From Coptodactyla brooksi (lineage: Eukaryota; Arthropoda; Insecta; Coleoptera; Scarabaeidae), in contig JAWQRM010000461.1 in the NCBI GenBank assembly GCA_033557675.1, forward strand, positions 1 to 22,499: DNA of 22,499 nucleotides. Direction: 5' to 3'. The notes under the pieces were generated by a model, which saw only the letters and a list, made by a program, of their open reading frames with translations, was not told the origin of the DNA and searched no databases. A program made the translations under genes and the position numbers. This document shows positions 1 to 12,700 of the stretch, one piece after another (positions within the stretch are counted from its first letter, which is position 1; every line of letters begins with the position of its first letter).

Positions 1-744
1 GCTCGCGGCCCGGCACGCCGCTGTGCGACGAGAAGCCCGAGCACGTGCCGAGCGAGCCGAGGCGGACGCCGCGCGACCGCGAGGGCCCACTCAGCCTGCC
101 GCTGCCGCGGTTCGCGACGCAGATCCTGCACAAGGGCAGCATATCGGTGGCGGGCATCAAGGGCCAGAAGGACAACAGCGCGCTGTCGAGCCCACCGACG
201 GCCGTCACGAGCCCGCGGATAGTGAGCAACCCGAAGCCGCCGAGCCCGGTGCACGTGCCGCCGCCCGCGTCCCCCCCTCCGAGGCCCCCGTCGCTCAGCT
301 CGTCGTCGAGCGACAGCGACGGCGCGCCGCCGAGCCCCTCCCTCGACGAGCGGATACGTTCGCTCGACGAGAAGTACGAGAAGTGGTCGGGGTCGAGGGC
401 GCTGAGCGCGGCCGGCGGGGACGCGCTCGCCAAGCTGGACGCGAACCGGGACAAGTTCAAGATCAGGCACAAGCTGCTCGACCCGAACCTCGACCTCAAG
501 GTCCTCCAGCCGTCCGAGATCGTCAAGTCCGTGATGGCGAAGAGGTCCGTGTTCGACGAGGACTCGAAGCGGCTCGAGAACGTCGGCGAGAAGTACGAGC
601 CGAAGGAGTTCGGCGCGTTCCCGAAGGCGCCCCCGTCGCAGCCGTCGGTGCCCGCGAGCCCCCTCGCCGCGTCCGCCGCGCTGCTCAAAATCTCCACCAC
701 GCAACTGTCCAAGACCCCGACGATCTTGTCGCCCAGGTCCACAA
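1..744 (+). CDS. spen: spen exon 1 of window (5'-partial)
   Basis: The frame is open from position 3 (SRPGTPLCDEKPEHVPSEPR) with no acceptor seen, so the exon starts upstream. It contains a Pro/Ser-rich stretch (about 225-345) and then the conserved Spen block: LDERIRSLDEKYEKWSGSRA (about 343-405), KFKIRHKLLDPNLDLKVLQP (about 453-512) and SEIVKSVMAKRSVFDEDSKR (about 513-575), followed by EKYEPKEFGAFP. The block is hydrophilic with helical potential. The donor is ACAA|GTAAGC after position 744, leaving one base of a codon (phase 1). That base completes an AGT serine codon with the next exon. The open frame running on to 812 is intron read-through. Confidence 0.9.
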
Positions 745-3700
745 GTAAGCGCTCCAAGCACAATTCTGTTTGGAAAGCAATTTTTTCAAGAAAAACAATC
801 GATCAATTACACTAGGGGGACTGGAAAGTAATGTCGTTTCTGCGCATGTTCATATTCATTTGTCATTTATCACCTAATTAATTGTATATTCCAAAGTCGT
901 GCCAAAGAGATGTTAGGGATTACATACGTTTTCGGCAGCAAAAAATTGACACATTTTGAATTTTTTTTATAAGAAGGGAGTAAGACTCATTGAAAAACTA
1001 ATAATTTCGTTTTGTTCTTCATTGCTTCAACTATTGAAAAATGTTTTCTTTCGCTGAATTTGATCACACGTCGGAAACCTGCAACTGTGTTGACCTATAC
1101 CAAAATGTCGGGTAAAGTGTATTAGAAGTTGACGGCTGATCGTTTCCTAACCTAAACCTATCCCCACTATGTGGCATATAAAGAATTGGCTGAGCATATA
1201 AGAAGTCGTTTTTAGCAAAAGTTATTTCTTTTTAAAAGACCTATCCAAACATGTATTACTTGCCATGGGGTCCCATTTGAAATTCGTAGGTAAGGTGCAG
1301 TTACGCTCTCTTGCAGACTGTTTGGAAACTGAAAACTATGCTTAGCCAATTCTTTATATGCCACATAGTGGGGGTAGGTTTAGGTTAGAAAATGATCAGA
1401 CGCCCAGGAGCCGAAAAAAATGCCTGGTACGGGTGCTCTGACACACCCTGTATATAGCGAAATGTGCATGGAGGAAGACGAACAACTTTAGACAATAACA
1501 TCTTAAGGGCGAAAGTCGAGCAAGGGTGGTCAAACGCTCAACTAACTAACTGTGGTCGACCATCCAAGAACATTTGCAGCAGATTGGTAAAATAAGCAGA
1601 GCAGGTGTTTGGATCCCGCATAATCTGTCTGAAGAGAACAAAGCTAACCAGTTCACCACATGCAACTTATTGTTTCAGCAACACAACACAGAAACATTTT
1701 CAATCAATCAATCAGTCAATCAATCAAACAATCGATCAATCAAGAAATCAACAAGTCAATCAGGCAATCAGTCAACCAGACAATCGGTCAGTTCGTCAGT
1801 GAATCAGACAATCAGCCAATCAGTCAATCAATAAGTCAATCAATCAATTATTCAGTCAGTTAATCAATCAAAAATCAATCAAACAATCAATCAGCCAACC
1901 AGTCAATCAATCAATCAGCCAATCAGTCAATCAATCAGCCAATCAGTCAATCAATCAGCCAATCAATCAATCCATCAATCAGTCAACCAATCAATCATTC
2001 AATTAGCCAATCAATCAATCAATCAACTAATCATCGATCAACCAATTGATCAACATTATAATGCAAGGCCGAATTATAATGCTGCCTTGGATTATAAGCT
2101 GCCTTGGATTATTTGGGTGAGAGGTATTGCTTTACTCACCGTACTCGCCCGATATTGCGCTATCGGATCTCCATTTATCCTGCCCGTTACAACATTTTCT
2201 AAGTGGCAAGAAATTTGAAAATTTGGACGACATCCAAAATGCCATTTCCAGATACTTTACTCAAAAACCAATTGATTTTTATCGATCCAGCATTGAAAAT
2301 TTGCACATTAGATAGCGAAAAGTTATTGATAACGATGGTGATGACAATATTGATTAAAACTAAAAGCTTGTTAAAAATTTATCTGTTTGAATTTAATGTA
2401 AAACTAGCGGATGTGGCATTGCACATGACTTTCTCTTACACCTTAATGATTAGCCTTAATAAAGCCTTAATGATACTTATAAGTTGATTTTAAGCATACA
2501 CAGGATACAGATTACAAAAATATATTTTGTTATAAAAAGTTGTCAAAAAATTACCTCAACCATACGGACAATTTTTACCGAAATCCTTATTGTGACCAAA
2601 TTATATAATAATTACGAATGGCTTAATTCGTCGAGATCCATCATAACCTCGACATCGATGTTTTTTGTTAATGCAATACTTTCTCTTAAGAGAAAGTAAA
2701 GAAACGACATTAGTTTTCGGTCCCCCTAATATCTCTCCTAAACTATTTATTTAAATTTAAGGAATTATAGTAGAATTTGATAAAGCGTTGTTTCATTTAA
2801 TAAAAAAATTGGACTTTAAAAGAAAAATAACCAATTTATGAGACAATTCAAAAGAAACATTTAAAAACAATAGAATGTTCAACTCAAGGACAAACTAAGC
2901 AGTGTAAAAACTTCAAATATTTATTCCCAGCTGATTTTTAAAATTTTTATTTACAATATTTTTCCTCAAAAGATAATTCAACAATCAAATTAATTATATA
3001 TTCTCCCAAAACTATTTAATGAAATTTAGAAAATTAAAGTGCATATAATAATAACAAATACACAGTGGAAAAAAATTGTTTGAAAAAATTAGACTTTAAC
3101 AGAAAACGAACCAATTTGTGAGACAACCCTATAGAAACGTTTAAAAGCAATAAAACATTCAACTCAAGGACAAACTAGATAATCTAAAAAGTCATAGGGA
3201 AAAAAATTGTATTTAGTAATGGATTGCTATTAATTCGTCCCGGCATTTCAGGTACGGGAATTACCCCGGCGAAAGGGCTGCAGTACCCGTTCCCGAGCCA
3301 CCCGCCCGTGCCGCAAGCCCTGATGGCCCCGACGCCGCCGCCGCCGCCCCCGCCGCCCCCGCCTTCGTCCTCTTCGGCCGGCGCACCCCCGACGCCCGCG
3401 GCGGCCGTCACGACCGCGTCCCCCACGTGCGGTTCGGTCGCGGCCCCCCGCGGTGGTGACAACAGACTCAAGCCGTGCGCGGGCAGCGGCCCCGTCGCCG
3501 CCGCGAACAGTGAAAACGGCGAGGGCAGGACATGTAGCAAAGTTTCTAGTGTCGTCGTCGTTGTGAATAGGACTGTCGTGACGACGAACAGCAGCAGCGG
3601 CGGCGCCGCCAAAACCACCGGTAGTGATAACAACGGTAACAATAATAGTGAGGTGAAGAGGCGCGACTCGACCGCCAGCAACGAGTCGTCGTCGACCGCG

Positions 3701-6700
3701 AAATCGCGACGGAACAGTGACAATTGTGATAGTGAGAGCGAGAGGGAGCAGAAGGAGCTGCTGCTCGCGGAAAAGCTCGAAAAGGAACGGCAACAGCAAC
3801 AGCAGCAGCAGCAGCGCGAGAGGGAAGAGCAGGAGCAGCGAAAGGAGAGGGAGGAGAAGGAACGGAAGGAGCGAGAGGAAAAAGAACGACGAGAGAGGGA
3901 GGAACGCGAGAGGAAAGAACGAGAGGAGAGGGAACGGAAAGAGAAAGAGCGCGAAGATAAAGAAAGGTTAGAGAGGGAGGAGAGGGAACGGAAAGAGAGG
4001 GAGGAGAAGGAGAGGCGAGAACTGGAGGAGCAGCTCGAAAAGGAACGGCTTGAGAAGGAGAGGATGGAGAAAGAGAAATTGGAGAAGGAGCAAAAGGAGA
4101 AGGAGCAAAAGGAGCAAAAGGAGAAAGAACGGAAAAGGGAGAAAGAGGAGGAACGTAATAAATACAAAGAAGACAATCACGACAACAAGTATAATAATAA
4201 GCACACTACGAGAGAAAATCACAGTGAAAAGCACGAGGTGCGAAAGGAGCACGACTCGAGGAACCACGAGAGCAGAGAACAGAAGTCGTCCAACAAGCAC
4301 CACTCGGAGAGGGACTCGGAGAGGCGGAAGGAGAACTCGAAGGAGAACCGCGAGAACAATTCCTACGAGAAGTCGAAGAACAATAACGAGATCAGGGACA
4401 AGGATCGGCCCTCGCTCGAAACAACGAGGCACCTCTCGATCGATCTCGAGAAGGGCCGGCAGCAGAACGACCCGAAGACGGACCCCGGCAGGCGCAAGGA
4501 GAGGAACAACAGCCTGCCGCCGCACGTCGGCAGCAAGAGGAGGCTGAGCGCCGCCGCGCACGACGCCCACGACGAGGGCGAGTCGAAGAAAATTAAACTG
4601 AACCAACAGCAACAGCAGCAGCAGCAACAGCAGGATCACAAGAAGATCCCGGAGAGGAGGAGTTCCAAAGACGGCGGTCGCAAGTACAAATTGAGCTCGT
4701 CGAAGTCGCACGAGGAAAAGAGGGGCGACAACAAGCACAACAACGTGCGCGACGAGGACAAACAACAACGGAAGGACAAGGACAGGGAGCACAAGAAGAA
4801 ATCGGAAAAGCAGAAAAGCAAGAGCAAGGAGAAGCAGTCGCCGAGCACGCCGAGCACGCCCGGCAAGGACGTCTCGACGGAAAAGGACTTCCTGTCGCGA
4901 CTCGAACTGAAAGAATCCCAAAGGCAGCAAAGGAAGGAGAAGCGAAAGCAGGACGAGGAGGAGAAGCCGCGGACCGACTCGGACCGCCCGAAGGAGAAAT
5001 TCCTCCCGCTGATCGAGAGGAAATCCGACGAGAACAAGTCCGAGGAGAGAAAGGTGAAGAAGGAGCAGCGGATAAGGAAGATGACCAACAGCAGCGAGAA
5101 TTCGGACTCGGACGAACCAAAGAAACACTCGATATTCGACATAGTGGACGACGAGCCGGCCTACATCTCGATGTACGACAAGGTGAAGGCTAGGAGTTGC
5201 AAGAATATGCAGAAGCAGGAGGAGGAGAAGCGGCAGGAGAAGATCAAGGCCAAGTTCAGCCAGCTGAAGCAGAGCAGGGCGAAACGCGAGGAGAAGAAAC
5301 GCTCGACGTCCTGGGACGAGGACTCGGACTCGGACCGGGAACGGAACGAGCTGAAGGAGATCAAACGGAAGGGGAAGATGCTCATCCAGAGCTCGGACGA
5401 GGAGGACAACTCGAGGAGCGCGCACAAGAAGAACATCTACTCGGACAGCGACTCGGAACGGAACCGCCTCAAGAATTTCGACACGAGCGACGAGGACCGC
5501 ACGAAGAACTCGCAGAGGAAGGGCTCGAAGTCGAGGATAACGAGCGACACGTCCGACGACGACTTCAAGAGCGTCCTCCCGACGATCGAGAGCGAAATGT
5601 TCTCCGACAACGACGAGCGCCACTACGACTTCTTCAAGAAAGATCCGAAGAAGAACAAGACGACCGACATCAACGTTCAGATTTTCGGCGAGGCGTCCTC
5701 CGCCGAGGAGAACGAACGGAAGGAGAAGCTGGAAATCCGCAAGAAGCACAAGAAGAAGCAGAAGAAGCAGAGAAACTGCCTCTCGGACGATTCGGTTAAG
5801 GACGAGTCCAACAACGAGAAGAAGAAACAGCACAGCAAGAAGGATAAGAAACGCGACAAGTCCAAGGACGATAAGTCGAAGAAATCGAAGAAGATCAAGG
5901 AGAACAAACGCGACGGGAAAATGGAGAACATTTTCGGTTCGCTCTCGGACGACTCGGAGAACGGCAAGGAGGACCACAAGCCGACCGTCGCGTTTATCTC
6001 GAGGGTGAGCGAAGAGAACGCGCCCTACACGAGCGATTCCGACGGCCTGACGATCAAGTCCGAGGAGAAGGAGAGGAATCTGAAGGAGGAACACCGGAAA
6101 CGCAAAGAGAAGAAGCGACGCGACAAAGAGAGGCAGCGAAGGCGCGAAGAGGTCGCCGTCGTGAACGAAAACAGCATAGATTTCTCGGACTTGGGGAAGC
6201 AGTTAGAGGATAACATCAAGGACGACAGCAACGACGGCTCCAACATCGAAATGAAGAGCGAAATCAAGGTGGTGGAGGGTCCCGAATTTAACAAGTACGA
6301 AGGCGAACAGGAGTACAGGAAAGAGGACCGCAAAGAAAACAAAGAAAAGAAAAAGAAACGCAAGAAGAGTAAAGACGAGAAACAGAGGCACCACCACCAC
6401 CACCACCACCATCACGATAAAAACAAGAAGCAGCAGGAGGTGAAAGCAGAAGAGAAAACCGAGAACCCAGCAGCAGCAGCAGCTCCCGTTAAGACGGAAG
6501 TCGAACCCAGCTTACCTAATATTCTTGAAATTCCCAGCCCGCCGCAGAACAAACCCCCGCCGCCGCCGAATTTAGAAATTTCCAACGGTAGTCCCGTTAG
6601 GTGCGAGGCGACGAAAGAGAAGAAACGCGACAAGTTCATTCCGGGATTCGGCGCGGAAATCGACGAGAAAATCCACGAGACGGCCGTCAAGTCGATCTCC

Positions 6701-9700
6701 GAGTACGAACACCCGAAGGCAGACAAGCCTCTGGAGATCGACGAGGACATCAAGGAGGAGGAGGAGAAGACGGAAAACGGGGACGAAAAGCCCCGCGTGG
6801 TCATCTCGCAGGAGGAGACGGAGGACGCGGTCGCCGCGCTCCTCGGGGAAAGCTTCGGGGGCGGCGGACAGTTCGACGACTACAACGGGCAGCCCCTGAG
6901 CCCCATCAACCCGCCGACGCTCCCCGACGACAACCAGGACGACGAGGAGATGAGACAGGCCGTCCAGAGTTTGCACACGACGGAATTGGACATTAAACCG
7001 GACACTCCGCAGAGCGAGAACGATTTACAAATCGATACGGACACGGAGGACCAGGAAGACGTTTCTTTGCGGTTCGAGCAGCTACCGAAGACTCCCGAGC
7101 CGCCCAGGACACCCGACATACCCAACTATTACAAGGGTACCGACGAGAACAAGGTTAACAACAAAACTGCTCCTGCGACTCCGGTCAGCAGTAGTAACAT
7201 TCCAAATATCGGAAGTCCACCTTCTTTAACTCCGATTATTAAACCGCCACCTGATAAAAAGGTGGCCGCCGGCCCATCTTTACCCATGCTGCCAGAACAG
7301 AGGACCGTCATATCCCAGAATTGGGAACAGCAAGAGAAGAAGGACGAGGCGAGTTCCAGTTCTGTCAAGGCCATCTCTCCGGTGACTCTGGCTTCAATGC
7401 CTTTATTAAAAGTGACAGAATCCTCTGTAACCCCATCAGAGGTCCCGACAGCAAGCAGCGGATCCCACATCCCACACGTATCCTTCGTGCAGAAGCAGGA
7501 TTTCGCAAAAATCCGTCTGCCTGTCACGCAAGGGCAGGTCGCGAAACCACTGCAGGCTGCAACGCTTGTCCTGCCAAAGGCCCACGTCGTCCAACCAAGG
7601 TTGCGCCACATCGGCTTCATCCAGACACCACCCAAGATGCTGTTCCAACGACCGGCGATGTTCCCATCGTACAGATTCAATCCGCCACCTCAACACGTTG
7701 AACTACCACCTTCGATTATCGTTTCTTCTAAACTGCCCGTCATCCAGGAAGCGCGATCACCCGCGATCATCCACCAAGCTCCACCCAAAGAAGTAGAAAA
7801 ACAACAAGAGGTGAAAACCGAAAAGGTAATCGAAGAACAGACTTCAGCACCCAGCCCGGTCATCGTCATCAACAAAGAGAATAAAGAAACAGTCGAGAAG
7901 GAGGCGACACCATCGGTACCATTGGCGATAGAAAAGGTCACCGAGGAACTAAATATGACACTCGAAAAAGAGAAAATCAACGAAGAGAAATTGGAAAAAG
8001 AAACTAACGACGACAAGTTAAAGAAAGACGACGAAGCAGTCGAAGAGACCGTAATTAAAGAAGAACCGGTCGAAGACGAAGCGATAACCACCACGAACCC
8101 AATTAAAGAGGAACCAGAAACGACCCTTAAACCGGAAATTCCGGAAGAAACCAAACAGCAGCCGCCCGAAATCGAATCCCTGTCCGTCATAAAAGAGATC
8201 GAAAAGATAGACGAAGAAAAGGACATCAAGGACACGGACAGCGTGGTTTCCGACATCAGTAAGGAGAGGTTGAGCGCAGAAATCCTGTGCAAAGACGACC
8301 CGTTAGATTCGAAGGAGGACAGCGATTATTGGTCCGCGAAAGAGGTAGTATTATATGCTTTTATGGCTTTGCAGTGTCATGACAGTAAATTTTACTTTTA
8401 CGACACCTTTTTGAACTGTTATTATTAGGAACAGTTCTTAAAAAAATTATAGATTCCAAAAAGTAACAGTTCGAAACAGTAATAGTTCCAAAAAAGTAAC
8501 AGTTCGAAAAAAGTAACAGTTCGAAAAAGATAACAGTTTGAAAAAATAACAATTCAAGAAAAGTAACAGTTCTAAAAAGCAACAGTTCCAAAAGTATGAA
8601 AAAAAATAACCGTTGAAAAAAAGTAATTTTGGTATAATATTATAAATAATGTAACTGTTATTTTTAGGAATAGCTCCAAAAAAAAATTATAGGTTCCAAA
8701 AAAGTAGCAATTCCCAAAAGCAATAGTACTAAGAAGTAACAGTTCAAGAAAGCAACAGTTTGAAGAAGTAACAGTTTGAAGAAAATAACAGATTAAAAAA
8801 AAGTAACAGTTTCAAAACAATATCTTAGAATAATATACAACACATAGTATTCTTATAGTAAACTATTGTTTAAAAGTTTTCAAATTTTATTGTTTAATTT
8901 CATCATAAAGACAACAGTTATTAAGACTCTTTGAAAAACGTTTACCAAAAAAATCATTATTATTTATTAAAAGAAGATTCGTTTATTCCATACGAACTAA
9001 GAAATTTTTTTGAAAGTTTCTTAAAGCTTCTTTTAAACTTTTTTTTTAATTATAGATTCCAAAAAGTAACAGTTCAAAAAAGTGACACTTCGAAAAAGTA
9101 ACAGTTAAGCATTTTTTTTTGCTTTAAGGTAATTTATTATAAATCACAGAATTTAATCATGAAAGTAATGGAACAATTGTATACAGAAGGCATACACTAT
9201 GTATAGGGCCCATTATTATTTGAAAATTCCACTTTATTGATTTAATTATTAATTCAATAAGCGGCAATAAATTCTTTATTGCTAAATAAAATCTAATTTA
9301 AAGTCTAAAGATTAAAATCTAAATTTAAAATTATTATTAAATAAAAGTTTTGCAAAAGAACATAGAAAGTTTCTTTTTTACTTTTATGGAACCTTTTTGA
9401 ACTGTTATTATTAGGAGCAGTTCCTAAAAAAATTAGAGGTTCCAAAAAAGTAACAGTTCCAGAAAAGTAAGAGTTTGAAAAAGTAACAGTTTCAAAAAAG
9501 TAACAATCCAAAAAAAAAATAACTACCAAAAAAAGTAACAGTTGAAAAAAAAGTAACAGTTCAAAAAAAGTAACAACTCCAAAAGCACAAAAAAAATAAC
9601 AGTTTCATCGATCCACAATTTTAACACCAAAGTAATGTTTCAGTGGCTTTACTCTCTTTAAAATATTTTTTTAACTTAAAGCTGTTAAAGTAGAGCTAAG

Positions 9701-12700
9701 TAAAGCTATTTTATTTAATAATAAAGTATTAGTTATTATTAAATAAAATTTAACTTGAAGTTTGAAGATTGAAATCTAAATTTAAAATTATTATTAAATG
9801 AAAGTTTTGTGTTTCAAAAGAACCTTTTTGAACGTGTCTTGTGTTTTTTTTTTTTGATAATTTCAATTCATATCTAAGGAGATCTCTACTTGGACTATTA
9901 TGATGCAATTAAACTATAATAAATTATATTTTTATGTTTGTGGTTAATCATATAGGAACATCCTGACGGTATATGCGATGTGTTTACTCCAACTTAATTT
10001 ATCATTGATATTTGCACAGTATGACAATTAAATAACGAGAATTTTTAGATATACAAAAAGAACACACATTGAATTATGTTTAAAAGTTATTTTTTATTCA
10101 TAAAACGGGTTCCATTTAACTTAATACACTTTCTAGTACGATAAACAATGCATGCATAGATTTTTGTATGTCATCCTTAGGAATGGTCTTTAGTTATGGT
10201 CTTTTAGGAATGAATTCCTTGTGGACAACCCTTGTGAATCATAAAAAGTAATCAACATTGTCTTGATTCGTGACCGAGAGATTTTTTGAATTTTTGTTCA
10301 TGACGAATCTCTGTCTCGGTGTTTCAGGTGAACATCGATTCGGTAATTAAGAAGGTCGACGCGCTGTGCTCGGCAGACGAGCTCTCCGACAGGAGCAGCG
10401 AGATCGGCAAGGACGACTGGTTCGATGAGCAGAAGAAGACGGTCCCCGGGGAAAAGTCGGAGATCGCCGAGGAGCCGAAGTCGTCGCCGACGGATTTCCT
10501 CGAGGACAACTCGGCCCGGGACAACCCGGAAGACAAGGAGGCGGTCGCCCGCGGGGGCAGGCGCGGCGGGAGGAGCCGGGGCGGTCGCAAGACCAGGGGG
10601 GCGGACCGGGGAGGCGTCCAAACCAGGAGGGGGAAGGGCTTCGCCAAGGAGACCACGCCCTCGAGGAGGGGTGGGGGCAGAGGGGGCCGTCCCAAGAACG
10701 AGCGCAAGGTCACCAAGTCCGAGTCGGAAACGAACGACATCTACGAGTTCAGGGACGACAGCGACGACTCGAAGGACAGGCCGAGGCTGATACTGACGAT
10801 CAAGCCGATCGTGTCGAACGGCAACGGCAACGGCCAGCAGCCGACGGCGATCGTCAAGGAGGTGAGCGTGAAGCCGGCGGCCGCGGTCGCCGTCGCGCAG
10901 CCGAAGGAGGAGTTCGCGCCGCCCGTCGTCAGCAACACCAGGAAGTCGAAACGGCTGCAGGAGAAGGATTTTTTCAAGAACACCATCGACGACACCATCG
11001 AGGACGTCGTGAAGAACGCGCCCAACGTTCTGACCAGGTAACATAATCTTCTTTCCTCTGCTATCTTGCTCTCCATGGCTTCCTCTTGTGTTCTTTCCTG
11101 TCCATGTGTCCATACCATCCCAATTTCTTTTGTTCTATTAATTCTGTCAGAGGTTTTATGTTTAGTTTGCTTCTTATCTCCATATTTGCTATTCTTTTCT
11201 TCCTTGATAGATAGAGTTTATTCGTGTTTCATGTTTAAATGTTACATATGTCAAATCTAAAAATAGCAAAGCACACATTTCAAATATTTGTAAAATAATA
11301 TTGCAGGTAACAATTTATTTAAAATTGGAAGTCACAGACTGTTCAACAAATATTCCAAAATTTGTCAACTGAATAGAAAACCTTGATACTCGGGTACTTT
11401 TTTATAATGGATTTAAAGTTGTCAAAGTCTAAAGCTCTTATATCTAGAGGTAGTTTGTTAAATGGTGCTAGTGCGTGGTAGGATGTTGCATTTTTGGATC
11501 TGCACAGAAAGACAAAAAAGCAGATTGCAAGTAGGGGAAATGATATGCCTCGCTAGGGAAGGTTGTGTACTTTCCCCACGATCCTAATAAAAAAGCTACA
11601 TGTGTCAATAGCCCTTGAGTCAGGAACTACGAATCCGTCATCCACTTTTCCTAAGGACGCCCTCTCATCGAGATATTCAAATTTCAAAATCTCGTAAAAA
11701 TGTTCATGGCTAAGAGTTGACATTTGCACATAACGACAAGCCGTTTGTTAGGTGAGATGGTTCTAATCCATTGAAGAAGTATTTGATTTCGAATTCAATA
11801 CACTATACACTACACACTATACACTATACTACACTATATACTATAGTATATTATACACTATACTATACTACTCACTAAACTACACTATACACTATACTAC
11901 ACTATATACTACACTATATACTACACTATATACTACATACTATATTTCACTATACACTATATTACACTATACACTATACTACACTATACACTACTATACT
12001 GTACACTATACACTATACTACACCATATACTATACTATACACTATACTACACTATACTACATTATACTACACTATACACTATACTACACTGTACACTATA
12101 CTACACTGTACACTAAACACTATACCACACTATACACTATACTATACACTATTATACACTATACACTGTTTATAAGAAGTATTTTACCTCGAAAGCTATG
12201 CAATTTTATCAAAAACCTGCAAACTTGCATGCATGCGCAATGGGAGAAAGGTGTCATCTGAATTTGTTCTTTAATATTTGATATAGTTTGTTATAATATA
12301 TATAGCTTGTTATATACCTTTTTGGACTGTTGTTATTAGGAACAGTTCCTAGAAAAATTATAGATTCCAAAAAGTAGCAGTTCTAAAAAGCAACAGTTCC
12401 AAAAGCATCGAAAAAAATAACCGTTGAAAAAAAATAACACTTCCAAAATGATAGTTTTCGTGAAATATATCGTGAAAAAAATTATAGATGATGACTGGCC
12501 ATTAATGGGCCGAATGAAACGTTAATGGGTTAACCGAAGGACGGAAAATCGAGGTTCTACTGTAGTCTAGTAGATACAGACTATATAAATATGTATCCAT
12601 ATTAAATATTTTATATAATTGTATAATTATTCATAATAAACTTGTATATAAAAATGGACCAAACCAATATATATAGTCTTATGTTTTGTTAAAATAGCTT

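Larger units (their letters stand above)
815..2726 (+). mobile_element. Degenerate mariner (Tc1/mariner) transposon in spen intron 1
   Basis: The ends are inverted repeats of about 27 bp: the left starts GGGGGACTGGAAAG at 815 and the right, read on the minus strand from 2726, starts GGGGGACCGAAAAC. They match at 24 of 27 bases. TA lies immediately outside both ends (813-814 and 2727-2728), the expected mariner target duplication. Decayed transposase pieces run in + orientation: a helix-turn-helix-like part with WIPHNLSEENKA near 1610-1640, and a C-terminal part with YSPYSPDIALSDLHL near 2133-2180 and KVIDNDGD near 2317-2340. At about 1.9 kb it exceeds the usual 1.3 kb because other sequences are nested inside. 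The element has stops, frameshifts and a lost catalytic core, so it is inactive. Confidence 0.88.

Noticed and set aside
1574..1863. Gln/Asn/Ser-rich small ORFs
   Set aside because: They are artefacts of the CAAT tetranucleotide repeat joined to a mariner transposase remnant.
3184..4176. 330-codon minus-strand frame rich in Ser/Phe/Leu
   Set aside because: It is the antisense of the Glu/Arg/Lys repeat and extends into intron 1. It has no domain.
3968..6094. 708-codon open frame on the minus strand opposite spen exon 2
   Set aside because: Leu/Val/Arg-rich translation caused by the antisense of Lys/Glu-rich GC-biased codons. The + frame splices correctly into Spen.
8345..8428. Possible extension of spen exon 2 to a stop at 8426-8428
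   Set aside because: The extension enters the repeat, whereas the donor at 8345 joins in phase to a GC-rich exon and ultimately the SPOC domain. An early-terminated isoform by intron retention is possible but unsupported.
10250..10320. Possible hairpin between GATTCGTGACCGAGAGA and ACGAATCTCTGTCTCGG
   Set aside because: The matching segments are in crossed order, so they do not form one continuous stem.
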